Source: Lepidostoma basale (Eukaryota; Arthropoda; Insecta; Trichoptera; Lepidostomatidae). From it: DNA of 64,000 nucleotides. A program made the position numbers and the translations under genes. Position 1 is the first letter of the stretch. Each line of letters opens with the position of its first letter. The notes below the pieces were generated by a model, which did no database searches, had not been told where the DNA came from, and saw nothing but the letters and a program-made list of their open reading frames with translations. Shown in pieces: positions 9,898 through 22,056 of the stretch. Location of the stretch: the NCBI GenBank assembly GCA_022606425.2, contig JAHDVF020000851.1, positions 62,001 to 126,000 of the forward strand. Reading direction: 5' to 3'.

Positions 9898-12800
9898 ACT
9901 GTTTTCAATGACTTGTCATATTTTGTAATTTGAACAAATTTTCAAATTAATAAAAAACAATGAAGTTTTGTTTTAGTGGCAACAATAGTGCCAGATAGTT
10001 TTGTCTGTCATATATAATAAGCAAATCAAAAGAAACAATTTGTATATTTAAGGAACTATACTTAATTGAGCAAATGAAAAAATAGTTACTTATAGGCGCT
10101 ATAATTTATTTTCATTATTTTTTTTTATACCTGTATTTGTAGCAATTTGTTTAAAATCAACAATTAATTAAAATGAATGATTTTTGTTTTATTATCAAAA
10201 TATGATAAACTGTTTTTATTAGTTTTCTTTTTATATATATGTTCTATATATAAAACGTAGTTATTTAATTATTCATAAAACATTTAATTATTAAAAATCT
10301 AGTCAAGAAATATATTCTAAGAAGTCTAGTCCCTAACCATATCCTTCTGAACTGAGCGAATGGTTTTAATAATTTTCTTCTTTAAATTAGAATTTGTTTC
10401 TTGAATTAATCACTTTTGATTTCCTGAATTCATCACTTTTGATTTACGTATATTAAATATTCAAATAGCATTAATTTTTTTTTTGTTTATGTTTAATATT
10501 ACAATAGTATTTCTTTTTTAATATTATATCCCACTGCCCAAGTAATAAACCCGGTATCAAAAATACAAATGAACTTGGTTTAATAATTCATGTGTTCAAT
10601 AATTAAATTGCCTGCCTCTGGTGATGCCGGTGGGGAGAGCAATCAAACTGCTAAACACGATCCCTTCGGAGATCGACGTCTTTCATATTAGTGAAAGTGC
10701 ATTCAGAAAACAAATACTTGAAGAGTATCTTGTATTCCTAAAGACGAACCATCTCTCATGCGTTCCTGGTATTATATATATTATATTTTGCCCGTTCTCA
10801 AATAGATGCCTTAAACTATAATTTTTGTTTTTAATTAGATTTTGAGAAAATAAACTGATTTGATTTGGTAAATTAAAAATCTCAGCTTAGAGCAAAATTG
10901 CAAAGCTCAAGCAAAGATTTATTTATTTAACCAAGACATTAGAAATTAAAACAACTTTTTGTGTAGATATTGATTATTGTAAGCCAAAAAAAAAAAAACG
11001 GTTTGAGGGATGGTCTTATAAAATACATAGTTCAATTTCATAACTTGTTTGTGGCTCATTTATAAAGGGTTCCCCACTGCGATCTTCTCATAGAAATTTT
11101 AAATTATAACTGATTGTAAAGAATGGAGCATCAAACAATCTATGTTTGCTAATGTTAACTAAGTTCATTAGTATGTATCAACAAACCCATATAAATACTG
11201 ATTTTTATTTTTTATTCAGAATACTCGCTGTGATCATACATCTTTTGAAAAGTAGTTCTAATACAAATTAAAACACCAATTTCTGGGCCCTGTAGGGTTA
11301 AATTTATGTATAATTTTTTTATACTTATCTAACAATAATTAAGAATTTAATAATAATTTAAAAAACATTTATTTACATAGAATATTTAATGTTATTATCA
11401 TGAATAGATATATTTATAGCCATCCAAGTGATTTTTCTGCATTAAATATGTGCATACATCATACACAATACAGTTGCATATCATTCTTTGGTAGTAGGTC
11501 CCACTAGAATTAAACACAACAGAACATTGTTATATTTCAAGTGTATTTTGTACTTATAAGGATAGTTTGAATTATTATTTTAAATATAAGATCTTTCAAG
11601 AACAAAGAATAATGTCTTCTATGTAAAGAATGATTATTGTATCACCCCTGTGTTCTGCGACTTGCACCAGGCGCATGCCCTCTGTACTTCCCACAGGTGA
11701 TTAGATTATCTTATTTTAGCTATATTTTTTGGAATCGTACTCAATTTTAATATGTACTAATAATAAAAATGTCTAAAATAATGTAAGTAAATATTTGTAA
11801 CTTTTTCTATCTTTTCCTTTTTTTTTATTGACTGATTGGTAACTTGAAGCAAAATTGTAAAGCATTGCTTATTATCGTGTTATACTTTATTTAAAAAATA
11901 TATACAAAACCGCATAAAATTGTACACACATCTGAAAGTCTCTGTGCTTTAAATGTATATGCATAATATATTTATACATTCATATAAAGTTTACCTTATT
12001 AAACTATTTTTTTTGTCATAATTCATTTTTTTTTTTTTTTTTTCAATACATGATTTTATATTGCTCTTAGTATATATTATGCTTTATCATCGAGCCCTAA
12101 GAAGTTATTGTAAAAATAAAATGGAATAATATATTTTTGTTATTTAATGAACTACTTGTTTATTGAGCAATGCTTTATAATATCGTACATCATGTTTTGG
12201 TAATTGCGTAATATTTTTTGTGAACGTATAAAACCTTATTGCTAATAAAATGGAGGGATTTAATGAAAAGATATATGATTGTTGTGAAATGAAGCATAGA
12301 AGATCTTCACCAGGAATGAGGCTGAGTATCAAATTAATCAAATTTGAAATTCACATCTCATTCCAAATAGGAATAATTTGAAACAAATAATTTATACTTG
12401 TTGGAAAGAAATATAATATGAACAAATATCAGAACTGTAACCCTGTTTGCACACGGTGGAACATTGAATTAATTCTGCCAGCGTCGTGGAAAAAAGTTGT
12501 ATAGTATTAGTGAACTTTAGCACATTATTAGACCAACTTAATTTAGTTTGACTGATTATTATTATTATTCCTCCAGTACACCGTCTTCCTCCTATTTTTG
12601 GGTGTAACAATTGGCATATTATCAAAATTCAGAATGTGATTGTTAGTTGAAGTTCTGCAACATCTTTGTTTTTCTGTGCGCCTACTTTTATCTTGACTAT
12701 TCTTTTCTACTTATGCAATTTAATTTAAATTGTCTGTTTAGATTAAATATTGTGTCCAACAATAAATAAGATAATAAAAAAAAGTAATAATTTTACATAA

Positions 12801-13202
12801 TTGCCATTTTAATGTATATTATATAAAATTAATATTATTTAGGCTAATATATATATTTTTTGTTTTGAGTTTTGTGTTTTAACTTACCTCTCATTTTATT
12901 GTCCTTATATTTATATAATATTTTTCGTGTTATAATAGGATAACCATGTCATTGCCTTAGTGATAATAAATAGTCTTAATAACAAATATACATATATATT
13001 TTAGCGTTAAACTTAAACAATGGGCTTCTACAATAAATATATATATATTCGTTAGTATAATCATCCGTAAAACATAATTTAAAAAATGTTTTAACACATT
13101 AAACATCACACTATGGGTTAACAGCTCATTTACTTTGAAATTATTCTTGTTGAACAGTTTTGAAAAGCTGATATTCTGTTTTATTAAGCAAATATTGTAG
13201 TA
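9898..13202. other. AT-rich intergenic stretch
   Basis: Very AT-rich with poly-T and poly-A runs. The only recognisable item is the LINE C-terminus scrap at about 10597-10821. Minus-strand frames at 12144-12625 and 12957-13232 show no domain or coding bias. Confidence 0.5.
10597..10821 (+). mobile_element. Possible CR1/Jockey-like LINE C-terminal fragment
   Basis: The translation PVGRAIKLLNTIPSEIDVFH, followed by SESAFRKQILEEYL, resembles the extreme C-terminus of CR1/Jockey-type ORF2 proteins (the R-x-LxLLN-x-l-x-x-EIDIF pattern). Local GC content is higher than in the flanks. No upstream RT sequence is present. I recognise the pattern only and the assignment is tentative. Confidence 0.5.
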
Positions 13203-13253
13203 AAATAAAAACACTACTTTGTTTTTCACCACTATGCGGTTATTTTAATTGCT

Positions 13254-13285
13254 GACTAGTTTCGCTTGTATCCAAGCTTCCTCAG
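13254..13285 (-). ncRNA. Hammerhead-like core, left arm of type a element
   Basis: CTGAGGA, then AG, stem II CTTG-gata-CAAG, C, GAAA, palindromic stem III CTAG, then TC. The invariant core positions are present. Flanking stem I pairing is weak (a mismatch, then C-G and G-C). Confidence 0.55.
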
Positions 13286-13369
13286 GGCTTCGTAATAACT
13301 TATTACGAAGCCCTGAGGAAGGTTATTACCCTGAGGTTATTACAAAGCGAGGAAGGTTATTATGAAGTC

Positions 13370-13401
13370 CTGAGGAAACTTGGGTACGAGCGAAACTAGT
13401 C
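13370..13401 (+). ncRNA. Hammerhead-like core, right arm of type a element
   Basis: CTGAGGA, then AA, stem II CTTG-ggta-CGAG (one G-U pair), C, GAAA, CTAG, TC. Relative to the left arm, stem II has a compensated base (A to G opposite U). Stem I pairing is poor in this copy. Confidence 0.5.
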
Positions 13402-13454
13402 AGTAATTAAAATAACCGCATAGTGGTGAAAAACAAAGTAGTGCTTTTATTTTA

Positions 13455-15240
13455 AATACAAATAATATATATATTTTTAAATATTGTAGTATTAATTGAT
13501 CAAATGCAACTATTTTATTCTGTCCCTATGGCAATGACATCAAATGATTTTTGGGTTGTTAGATATAAAACATCAAATTTAAAGATAGTGTATTACGGGT
13601 ACGACAAAATGCTTTGTCCGTTTGTCTGATTGAACACCACAATTCATTCTAAACCATTAATACTTAGGGAATAAGGCATATGTGTACCCAAAGTAAATAG
13701 TGTTCTGAGATAATGCGATTTGATCAGGAAAATGATTATTATAAATGTACCAAAGTAATCTTGGGTATACTGTGTTGATGCAATAGAATACAATTTAAAA
13801 TATAATAATATTTTTATGCAATAAATTTTATGCTAAATTATAGCAATAATCATTAGCAATTTGGTACTTGGTAAAAGATGAATAAATAAATTTCTGATAA
13901 GCTGCTATTCTTAAATAAATACATATTTATATTAGAGGTATTTAATAATTTATTTTTATCTTCTATGTGCTTTGGTTAGTTGTAAATTGTCACTTTTTGG
14001 TGGCTTTATTAATACTGTAAATTTTTATATAGTTATGCAAAAGCAGTCAATCTGTAATTAGTGATAAATTTAGTTTGGTTAATCGCTTATTCAATTAATT
14101 AATTATTGTTTTGATTAATAACATCTCAATATTTATTATTTGTTACTTAGAAGCAAGCCTCTGTAAGTTGTTCAATTTGATAAATAAAAATGATAATAAT
14201 TTAGTTTTGTTATTGGCTGTTTTCTGCATAACTATTTATAAAAAATGGGTTTTAAATGATTTTTGAACTTGAAAATAATGAAGAAAAAAACAAAAAAATG
14301 TTTATTAATTTCTTAGAGTGTTATAAGACTCTTAAGTTGAATGACTATTTTTGTTGCCAAATTTTGGTAAGCAGCAGATTTATGAATGAAAAAAAAATGT
14401 AATGGAATATTTTTCAAGCTTCCATATAAATTTTGTATTCAACTTAATGTTTTGTTGTTTGGTCAGATATTTTGTATAATGTAAAAGGACTTTAGTTTTA
14501 AACAAGTTTTTTTTGTTAACACTTTTTTGTAGGCCAATTGTGATTAGTTTAATTTTATTGTAATATTTTGTGTAATTGTGCTGTTTTTCCATTTAAACAC
14601 CAATATTAGCTTTTTAAGTCGCGTGTTTGCTGAGTATTTATTGAACAACATTTATCATTACACCCATAGATTCTAATAATAAACGACATTTATGTTGGTA
14701 AATCAAACACTTTGGAAGTCATAATATGACTGAAAGACTGCCTTAGTGTTTCTAAAACATTTTATCAAAATACATATTGCTCTTTTTCAATTTGCCTCTT
14801 AAAGTTTTTCAGATACAAATTACTGTATTGTTTTTCTGTGAATGTATCAACATGATGTATATGATATTTTGTTTTAATAATAATGTATATAATATATACA
14901 CATTTATATTTTATTTTTTGGTGATGTCTTGTATGTAAGCGTAACCCTGTATTATACTATTATAATTCAGCTTGATTGGTTGAATAATTCCTTAATCTAG
15001 TGTCAAAATGTGATGATTACTTTTTAGATGTAAGTGTAAGTTATTATTTATATAAAAAAGCTGATTATGTACTAAAATTTTGTCTATGGTGAAGTTATTT
15101 ATTATCTGATTGTTGTTTAAATTAAACCATCTTAATCCACGTCATGTTTGTTGCAAAGCACCCTCTATTTGCCTTAGCTTCCGATGGCACCACTAATTTA
15201 ACCTTTTTCCTTCTGGAACAGTATTCTTTACATAATTTTT
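13455..15240. other. AT-rich intergenic stretch
   Basis: No gene or nameable repeat is visible. The minus-strand frame at 14380-14592 is Lys/Asn-rich from base composition only. Confidence 0.5.
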
Positions 15241-15241
15241 A

Positions 15242-15645
15242 AACTAACTAACCATACCATCTCTCCGAAGACCCCTTCTGCACTATATGGTGGTCCATTT
15301 AATATGCCTATCCAGGCATATTGAATGGACAACCACCAATGGATTTATATATCGTGTCATGCACACACGACGATTTCTCCGACTCCTCGTGTGGCCGACA
15401 TTTAATATTTGATTAATTTGATTGTGCCACGTATTCTGGGGTCTTCCTCTATTTCTAGTTCCGTTTACATAATTTACATATACTTTCTTTACTATTCTTT
15501 CTTTCCATGTGTCCGAAAAATCTTAGTCCAAACCTCCTTTCATATAAACCTCATTTTATTATTTTGTTCATCACATTTTCATTTGCACTGCATTCACTTC
15601 CTATATTTGCATTTGACACTCCATCATATACATAAATTTTATCTT
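15242..15645 (-). mobile_element. Group A LINE fragment with internal hairpin insertion
   Basis: The antisense group A 3' end (taccatctctccgaagaccc) is followed by a hairpin at 15287-15337 (ggtggtccatttaatatgcc against its inverse). It then continues through the ACMTR and TWHDQI-like segments to about 15645. Confidence 0.78.
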
Positions 15646-15923
15646 TTTTAATTTAAATATTTTTCATAATAAACGTGATAATTATATATAAATATTAATG
15701 TTTTTATTTCCTTTCCCTTTTCACTTACAATAAATTTCATTTTCATCAAGAACTCACAGCTGAATAAAAAATGTAAAACTTTTTTCATAAAATGTTTATT
15801 ACTATAGACATTTTACAATTTTTGAAAGTAATATGGGTTTTTGATAAACTTAACACTGGAATTTCTTGTAAATGAAAACTTCATTTTTCCCAACATGTTT
15901 AGAAGACTCCGAGACCTTTCAAC

Positions 15924-16316
15924 ATCTCGTCACCTGAGAGTAAGAAGGTTCCAACTGACAAAAGTAAAAAGCTGAGAAAAATGAAGTCAAAGTTTTGATG
16001 GTTTCGGGTGTGTATCTTGGAATAAAAGGGTTTTATTCAAATTTCCAGAGATTCTTTTACCGAGAAACGTGTAAATTTTGTCTGGCAACAGTTGGAATAA
16101 TAAAGTTCTAAGTGAATATGAATCCTTCTTCAGTGAATCGTGTGTTTTGAATAATCAGATGGATCTTGATTCCTTTCGTAACATCAAAATGACGATACTA
16201 TTACATGTTTTTTTTAATTGTACGTATAGATGAGGTTAGTAAGAACCCTTTTCACGAAAAAAAGCCAAATGTGAAATTTTGTTAGTTGGAACCCTCTTAC
16301 TCTCAGGTGACGATCT
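15924..16316. mobile_element. MITE family M1, copy 2
   Basis: The element at 15928-16312 (385 bp) has the same ends as the copy at 9508 (CGTCACCTGAGAGTAAGAAG ... CTCTCAGGTGACG). ATCT flanks it at 15924-15927 and 16313-16316. Because ATCT is not palindromic, this copy fixes the target duplication at 4 bp and the element end at CGTCACC. Confidence 0.94.
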
Positions 16317-16809
16317 GGAGAATTATATAAACTCACCAAACATATTTTAAACAGAATACACGAACCAAAGGATGTAACACATACAAATTAAAATAAGACA
16401 TAGTACCAGGGACAGAAAGATAACAGGAGCACAATAGATTAATATTTTATACGTCATTCTTTTTTCACGAGTGTGTGATTTATTCCACCAAAAATAGACT
16501 TTAACTTTGAAAAGGAACTATTAATATTTTAAGACACGAAGGAAATGGTTATTTGAGCCGTTATTATTGAAAGTGAAATAAGTCCGCTTTTGGAAAAATA
16601 TCAGTTAATAGTAATTTTGGTAAGGTATTGATATCCTCTTTTTATTTTTATAATTATACATTCAATGGACCACGACTTCTTCTATAAATTAATCAATAGT
16701 CATGTAAAACGTTAATCCAATGTGTAGTGGACTTAATTTTCATTTTGTTTTTATTTCTTACAATTGAAAGTATATTTACACTTGTATTAGAAGCTAAAAA
16801 ATGTTTATT

Positions 16810-16976
16810 TTATAACTGTTAATGAAAAAACTTTGTTTTTATATCACAATTGTATTTATTTTATTGATATATTATTGTAACACCTGATGATGTCAACATT
16901 GGTTGATGAAACAGCTGTCGTAAAATAAAATAAAAGTGTGATATAAAAACAAAGTTTTTTCATTAACACTTACAAA
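16810..16976. mobile_element. Inverted-repeat element with hammerhead-like core (type c)
   Basis: The outer arms read gttaatgaaaaaactttgtt with the inverse at about 16940-16970. The centre holds one hammerhead-like core at 16884-16919 on the plus strand. No coding capacity. Confidence 0.7.
16884..16919 (+). ncRNA. Hammerhead-like core (type c)
   Basis: CTGATGA, then TG, stem II TCAAC-attg-GTTGA, T, GAAA, palindromic CAGCTG, TC. This is the canonical hammerhead core with a perfect 5-bp stem II. Stem I offers only C-G and A-T next to the core. Confidence 0.55.
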
Positions 16977-17052
16977 ATGTTAAAGTATCATAGTGTTTCG
17001 GCCAAAACAATAAACTATTTAATGTTTATTTTGTTTAATAATTACAATACTA

Positions 17053-17085
17053 CCAGAATATGGCAGCAAGCTGCCAAAACCGGTC
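17053..17085 (+). ncRNA. Degenerate hammerhead-like core (type f)
   Basis: GGCAGC-aa-GCTGCC forms a perfect stem II, followed by AAAA, CCGG, TC. The upstream word CCAGAATAT looks like a mutated CTGAAGAT. A relative lies at 54250-54280 on the minus strand. Confidence 0.4.
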
Positions 17086-17399
17086 GAAGTCAAAACATTA
17101 GTGGATTTTATCTAAATATATGTGTATTTTAAAAAGATATTTAATTTTTTTTTCATTATTTACAATAATAAAAGTTTAACAAAATTATAGTTGCAAAAAC
17201 ATCATCCAAGTTGTTTAACATTGCCAATATTTTAAATTCATTCTAGGGCTATTTCTTATATATCTCAAAAAATGGACTAATTCCACTTTAAATAATAACT
17301 ACTCATTTCACGCTTTAAATATGACCAATTACACATCTATAGTGAATAATCTAAACCTTTCATTGTTGTATTCTGTTTCAAATATTTTTTATTTGTTGA

Positions 17400-17770
17400 T
17401 GACTGCCATACCAAAGGTCCCGGGTTTGATTCCTGGCGATGGCAGTGTGATTGTCACACTATCTTTGGTCTGATGTAGAATTCACATGACAATAAAATTA
17501 CTATAGATTAGCTACCTATCTCATGTCATGAGAATCAATAGCCAAAAAGTTATATACAATAATTGAATTGAAACAACCTGGTGTCTACAAATGTGGAAAG
17601 CTGTATTGTATCTACCACATGGAAGGCCCAAGTGGCATCCCAAGAACACCAACAAAAATGCTACACTTTTCTGCAAAGAAATCCCTTGGGTTGAAAATAG
17701 CGAGCGATCCTTATCCTGATATCCTAATTGTTATATCAACAATTTTGACTTTTGGTGGAGTCCGGTAATT
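17400..17770 (+). mobile_element. tRNA-headed SINE S1, long-tail variant
   Basis: The head has a Pol III B-box-like word (ggtcccgggtttgattcctg). The body follows (gcgatggcagtgtgattgtc, then tagattagctacctatctca). From about 17550 it continues into a segment (aacaacctggtgtctacaaa) also found in the copy at 45410-45715 but not in those at 57305 and 62030. The frame at 17568-17768 is repeat, not gene. Confidence 0.8.
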
Positions 17771-19014
17771 TAAGAACCAATTTTTTAGGCATGTGGAAAA
17801 TACTAACAAAGAAGAAGTTGTTTAAGGTAAGATGCAATATATGTCAATCTGGTATGAAATCATTTTAAAGGAACAACGGATATTGCCATAAATTGTAAGT
17901 ACTGAATACACATGCACATTATTTATCTTGAACTTATTGGATAAGAATGCTTTATTTTCCATTTTGTGGTATTTACGCATTTGAGTTTGATTCAATAATT
18001 TTTTTATATACTAACTCTCTGTAAAACAATCTAGTAATAAAGCATTTTACATAAAACAAATTATGGCAAATAATTTTTAATTTGACGGTCTTTGTTATAT
18101 AATTATGTTACGACGTTTTTATAAAAAAAAATCGCTCGTGACATCTGTCGAATAAAATTTAAACCTTTTGGTTAAAACGTAGATAAAATGTTCACTAAAA
18201 TAAAAATACGAAGCAGCGAACCCCACCCTTCTTCCGGAGAAAGTGTTTTTTGACTTTGCCATAATAATCGCAATGTTAACTTTGTCCCACACGCTGTATT
18301 TATTCTGACAGTAATTTAATTTTATTAATAATCAGTTTAAGCGCTCCCAGCTGCGTAAAAAGTGGTAATATTTCACACAAAGGTAAAACATATAACAATA
18401 TACACATCTGTTCAAAATTATTATAACAATATAATCCATCACGTGAGTCGGCAATTTTAGCACAAAAATGGATATATAAAACGAATCGTTTCTTAAAGCT
18501 ACTGGCTACATAATTTTATTTTTAAATTTATAAATATGTGAAAAATTTTATACGATCATTAAAATTCATTGTATTATACATTTGTTGGCTCGATATGTAG
18601 ATTTATAAATTAAAAAAATATATATATCCTAAAACCCAAAATCATTGAATTTTATATAGCCTTTGTTATAGTTAATTTATAACCGCGAATGAAACAATCT
18701 AACCGGTTTTAGAATGTCGCTATGTATCCACACATTCACAAGAAGTGTTTGTTAAGTTATACGATTTTGGGAAAGTTTTTTTTCATCTTATTGTCGGTGA
18801 ATAAATTAAGGATAGTATTTTAGTGATCGATCATTTGAAATTAGAATAATAGAAATTACTACAGTCCTTATCTGTAAGTATTTCACTTACCACTTGTAAA
18901 AACAGACTTCTAATTGTGACCATACGTATATAATAACTAGAACAAAAATATATTAATATATATACATATACCTACTACCTACTCGTACATATTTTCCCGA
19001 ACAGATTTAGATCC
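17771..19014. other. Intergenic stretch without recognised features
   Basis: AT-rich. A word tatataaaacg at about 18473 resembles a TATA box, but no start exon follows that I can support. Confidence 0.45.
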
Positions 19015-19136
19015 ACTACCTCCGGCCTTTTGGGTGTTTCTTTTATTCTTCTTATTCATGGTTACAACCCCGCGGATTTGTCTGCAACAAGCTTCACTAG
19101 TTTCCTCCACTCATCCCTGTCTCCAGCAAGTCTTTT
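19015..19136 (-). mobile_element. RTE-like LINE 3' tail scrap
   Basis: An interrupted TTC-rich tract is followed by cggatttgtctgcaacaagc and ctccactcatccctgtctcc, which read on the minus strand as the end of an RTE-like ORF (DEWRKLV-like). It is about 120 bp and non-functional. Confidence 0.5.
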
Positions 19137-19483
19137 AATTTCTATGTAGCGTTTTATTAATATTGAATAATCAATTGATGCAAATGATTGTGTTTAAATA
19201 TTAAAAAAAAAACATTTTGAACAAACGTGGTTTTAAAACTTATATAAACATTAAAATAAAGTTATATTTTAATTTTTATATAAACATTAAAATAAATTCA
19301 AAGCAAAGATCGAATAATTCTTCATAATGGTAAATTTGATATTTATGCATTTTTTATAGAATAAATTTATTTGTTTTTATCTGTTATCAACTGCGATTTT
19401 AGTCTGTCTCAATTCACGTAATTCAGGAATACTTTCGTAACTACCATTTAGTATGTTTTCATTTTCTCCTTGTGGTATTCAAG

Positions 19484-19963
19484 TTTCTCCGAAATTGACT
19501 TCACTATCTTGAGCCGGGGTATTTTTCATACCCTTTGCCCATTGAAAAGGTTGCCCAGGAGGCTGTTCGTTCGGCTGTGGCAGTTAATTCCACAAATTCA
19601 CATTTGTTCCTTTTCAGTAATTTCCTGGTAAACCATAATAAGAGTAGTTTCCTTCGCTTTTCGTATTCCTTTGCTGATAGATGTTTCCGTAGCAATCCTT
19701 TCCTTTCCGTAGTAATCCTTTCCTTTCTCCGAAATTGACTTCACTATCTTGAGCCGGGGTATTTTTCATACCCTTTGCTCATTGAAAAGGTTGCCCAGGA
19801 GGCTGTTCGTTCGGCTGTGGCAGTTAATTCCACAAATTCACATTTGTTCCTTTTCAGTAATTTCCTGGTAAACTATAATAAGAGTAGTTTCCTTCGCTTT
19901 TCGTATTCCTTTGCTGATAGATGTTTCCGTAGGAATCCTTTCCTTTCCTTAGCTAGGCGAGTC
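19484..19963. repeat. Tandem duplication, two 240-bp units
   Basis: Units start at 19484 and 19724 (tttctccgaaattgacttca) and differ at only a few positions. Each carries the same minus-strand open frame (RKHLSAKEYEKRRKLLLLWF...), which has no recognised domain. The second copy runs into cgagtctggttatctggcgc and ccgggg-rich sequence to about 20065. The unit looks like part of an unclassified mobile element. Confidence 0.88.
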
Positions 19964-20069
19964 TGGTTATCTGGCGCCAGACATTCGCCATTCGTCCTCT
20001 CACTTTCCGCTATGACCTGGTGATAATGTCGGTGGTCACATTGCCCGGGGTTCGCGTTACGCTAGTGAA

Positions 20070-21190
20070 TACAACATATTTTTATAGAAGTATATCTTTT
20101 CACAAGATATACACATTTTATTAGAATTAGAATCCCTAATTCTTTAACCCCGAAAAATTATTTTGTATACTCGTATATCCATTTATTTTATAGGTTTTAA
20201 GAAAATTGATTAAGTAATTCATATTACAAACATTAATCTAAGCGTACGAAAAAAGAAATCAGTTGTGCTTGGTGCTTCTTTGCATGAAGGATGAAGAGTT
20301 TGTAGAAATTTGAAGTTAGTGAATCATTATACACGATATACAATAATTAGTATTTTAATTTATAACAAACATCCTAGATAAATAGTTTATTCCATTCCAG
20401 AGTGTTAAAATAAAATTTTACATATCACAATACATTAAAGATGTTACTGAAAACACGAAAGAATTCTTGAAACTAACATACTGAATACAAAATAACCAAA
20501 ATTGTTGTATCTCCTTAAACCAGAACATCTAAGTCCATGTCTAAGATAAATAACATTTTCGGGGTTTCAAACGTATTTCTAGTATTTTATAATAGAATAC
20601 GAGTACAGTGTCCACAACAAAAAAGTCGATAATTTAAAATAATGTAAATGACTTTATTATAGAAAATTTTCAATTACTAATGCTTCTAACTGTTAAAAGG
20701 CGGTAGCAATATTGTACTTGGGATATATTATTTATATCTGCCATGATATATGTGCCATGATACAATAGTAGTATATCTGCCATGTATTTCTAAACATTAC
20801 CTTAAGATTAGAGCTTAATTTACTTTTTTTTTTCAATATGTGTGCAATATCCACACTGAAATAAAAATATTTTATCATTTTTATGCACCACTATAAACAC
20901 ATTTAACTATTTTTAAACATTCGCAAGATAGACTTTCGCAGTGGGCTAAAAAAATTCGCGCAGAACGGTGCTGTGAAGCCATTACACATTTTAAAATGAG
21001 GGTTTCCAATCGGAAAGATTTCCAAAATAAATTAGAAGTAGTAGAAGAAGTGTTTCAATGGATGCTGAATTACTGATAGATGAGGTGCAATGGATGCTGA
21101 CTTACTGATGAAAAGCGGAACGCTGTGATATTACCCATGTTTTTCGAGTTTCGCATTGATTTCATTGTCATTATCTTTTTTTGCTAATGC
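20070..21190. other. Intergenic stretch
   Basis: No coding signal. A short imperfect duplication (caatggatgctga) is at about 21056-21106. Confidence 0.45.
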
Positions 21191-21194
21191 GGAA

Positions 21195-21570
21195 CTAAGT
21201 AACTATTTAACCATTGGGCCGTTTCCCCCGAATAGGTAAATAATAGATAGCCACAGTGTTCTTTCCAGACATACTTCTCTCGCTGCCTCAACATTTATAC
21301 ATATTGTATGCAAACACGTCGATTTCGCCGACCCCTGACGTGGTCGACATTTAATATTTGATTGATTTGATCATGTCACGTTTTCCTCGGTCTTCCTCTA
21401 TTTATAGTTTTGTTTACTTCGTTTACACATACTTTCTTTATCATTATTTCTTTCCATATGTTGAAACCATCTTAACGATCCTTTCATTAGTTTGTTCATA
21501 ACACTTTCATTTGCACTGCATTCACTTATTTTATTTGCATTTGACGCTTTATCATATACAGATTTACTAC
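21195..21570 (-). mobile_element. Group A LINE fragment
   Basis: The minus strand encodes NESVMNKLMKGSLRWFQHMERN followed by the GRPRKT region. The 3' end gggccgtttcccccgaatag is at about 21220. It is decayed and 5' truncated. Confidence 0.8.
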
Positions 21571-21718
21571 ATGACCTACGACCTAGTCGATGTGGACATT
21601 TTCCAAATGACCTATGCATCTTTTTCAAACCTTTCAATTTGCGGATTTATGTGATTATTCTTATATTTAAGATGATATAAGTGTTAACTGTATACAGTAA
21701 TGAGGGTAAAAAAACCTG

Positions 21719-22056
21719 CTTTTCTTCTTATTGTAGATATGTTTATGCAGGATATCAAATTTCGTCCCGTAATGAAGCCATCAGCCTTCTCTCCATCTCT
21801 TTGGTGGTCGTCATCGAAGGCTCTCTGGAGTCTCGTGCATCACGATCTTAGGAATCCTCGCTGGATCCATCCTCTCGATGTAGTCCCTTCAGAATCGTCT
21901 TCGCTGCCTACTTCATCTCACTATGTCATCAATTTTACAGGATCTGGGAATTTCTTCGTTGGGTGTACAAGCTCTAAGGCTCTCTCCACGATAGGTCGCA
22001 ACGTTTTCATTTCGGCTACTCTTAGGATATATTTGGTTCTGACACATGTTGTATAC
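21719..22056 (-). mobile_element. Group B-like LINE fragment abutting a gene exon
   Basis: This 340-bp antisense fragment is homologous to 62362-62735 (shared tttatgcaggatatcaa, tctggagtctcgtgc, ctcactatgtc). A short TTC-rich tail is at 21720. The minus frame reads KTLRPIVERALELVHPTKKF, a variant of the group B KTLRxxxGKTLxDR region. It ends about 18 bp before the splice acceptor of the secreted-protein exon at 22075. Confidence 0.82.

Larger units (their letters stand above)
13203..13454. mobile_element. Inverted-repeat element with two hammerhead-like cores (type a)
   Basis: The ends aaaataaaaacactactttg and its inverse form arms of about 100 bp. In the centre is a 39-bp near-palindrome at 13280-13318, followed by short rearranged repeats. 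Both arms carry a hammerhead-like core: minus strand 13254-13285 and plus strand 13370-13401. Each reads CTGAGGA, stem II, GAAA, CTAG, TC. There is no coding capacity. This fits a Penelope-like element terminal repeat or a derived non-autonomous element. Confidence 0.75.

Noticed and set aside
18470..18560. TATA box (tatataaaacg) as promoter of secreted-protein gene 1
   Set aside because: No TCATTC-type initiator or short coding exon with a donor follows in a supported position.
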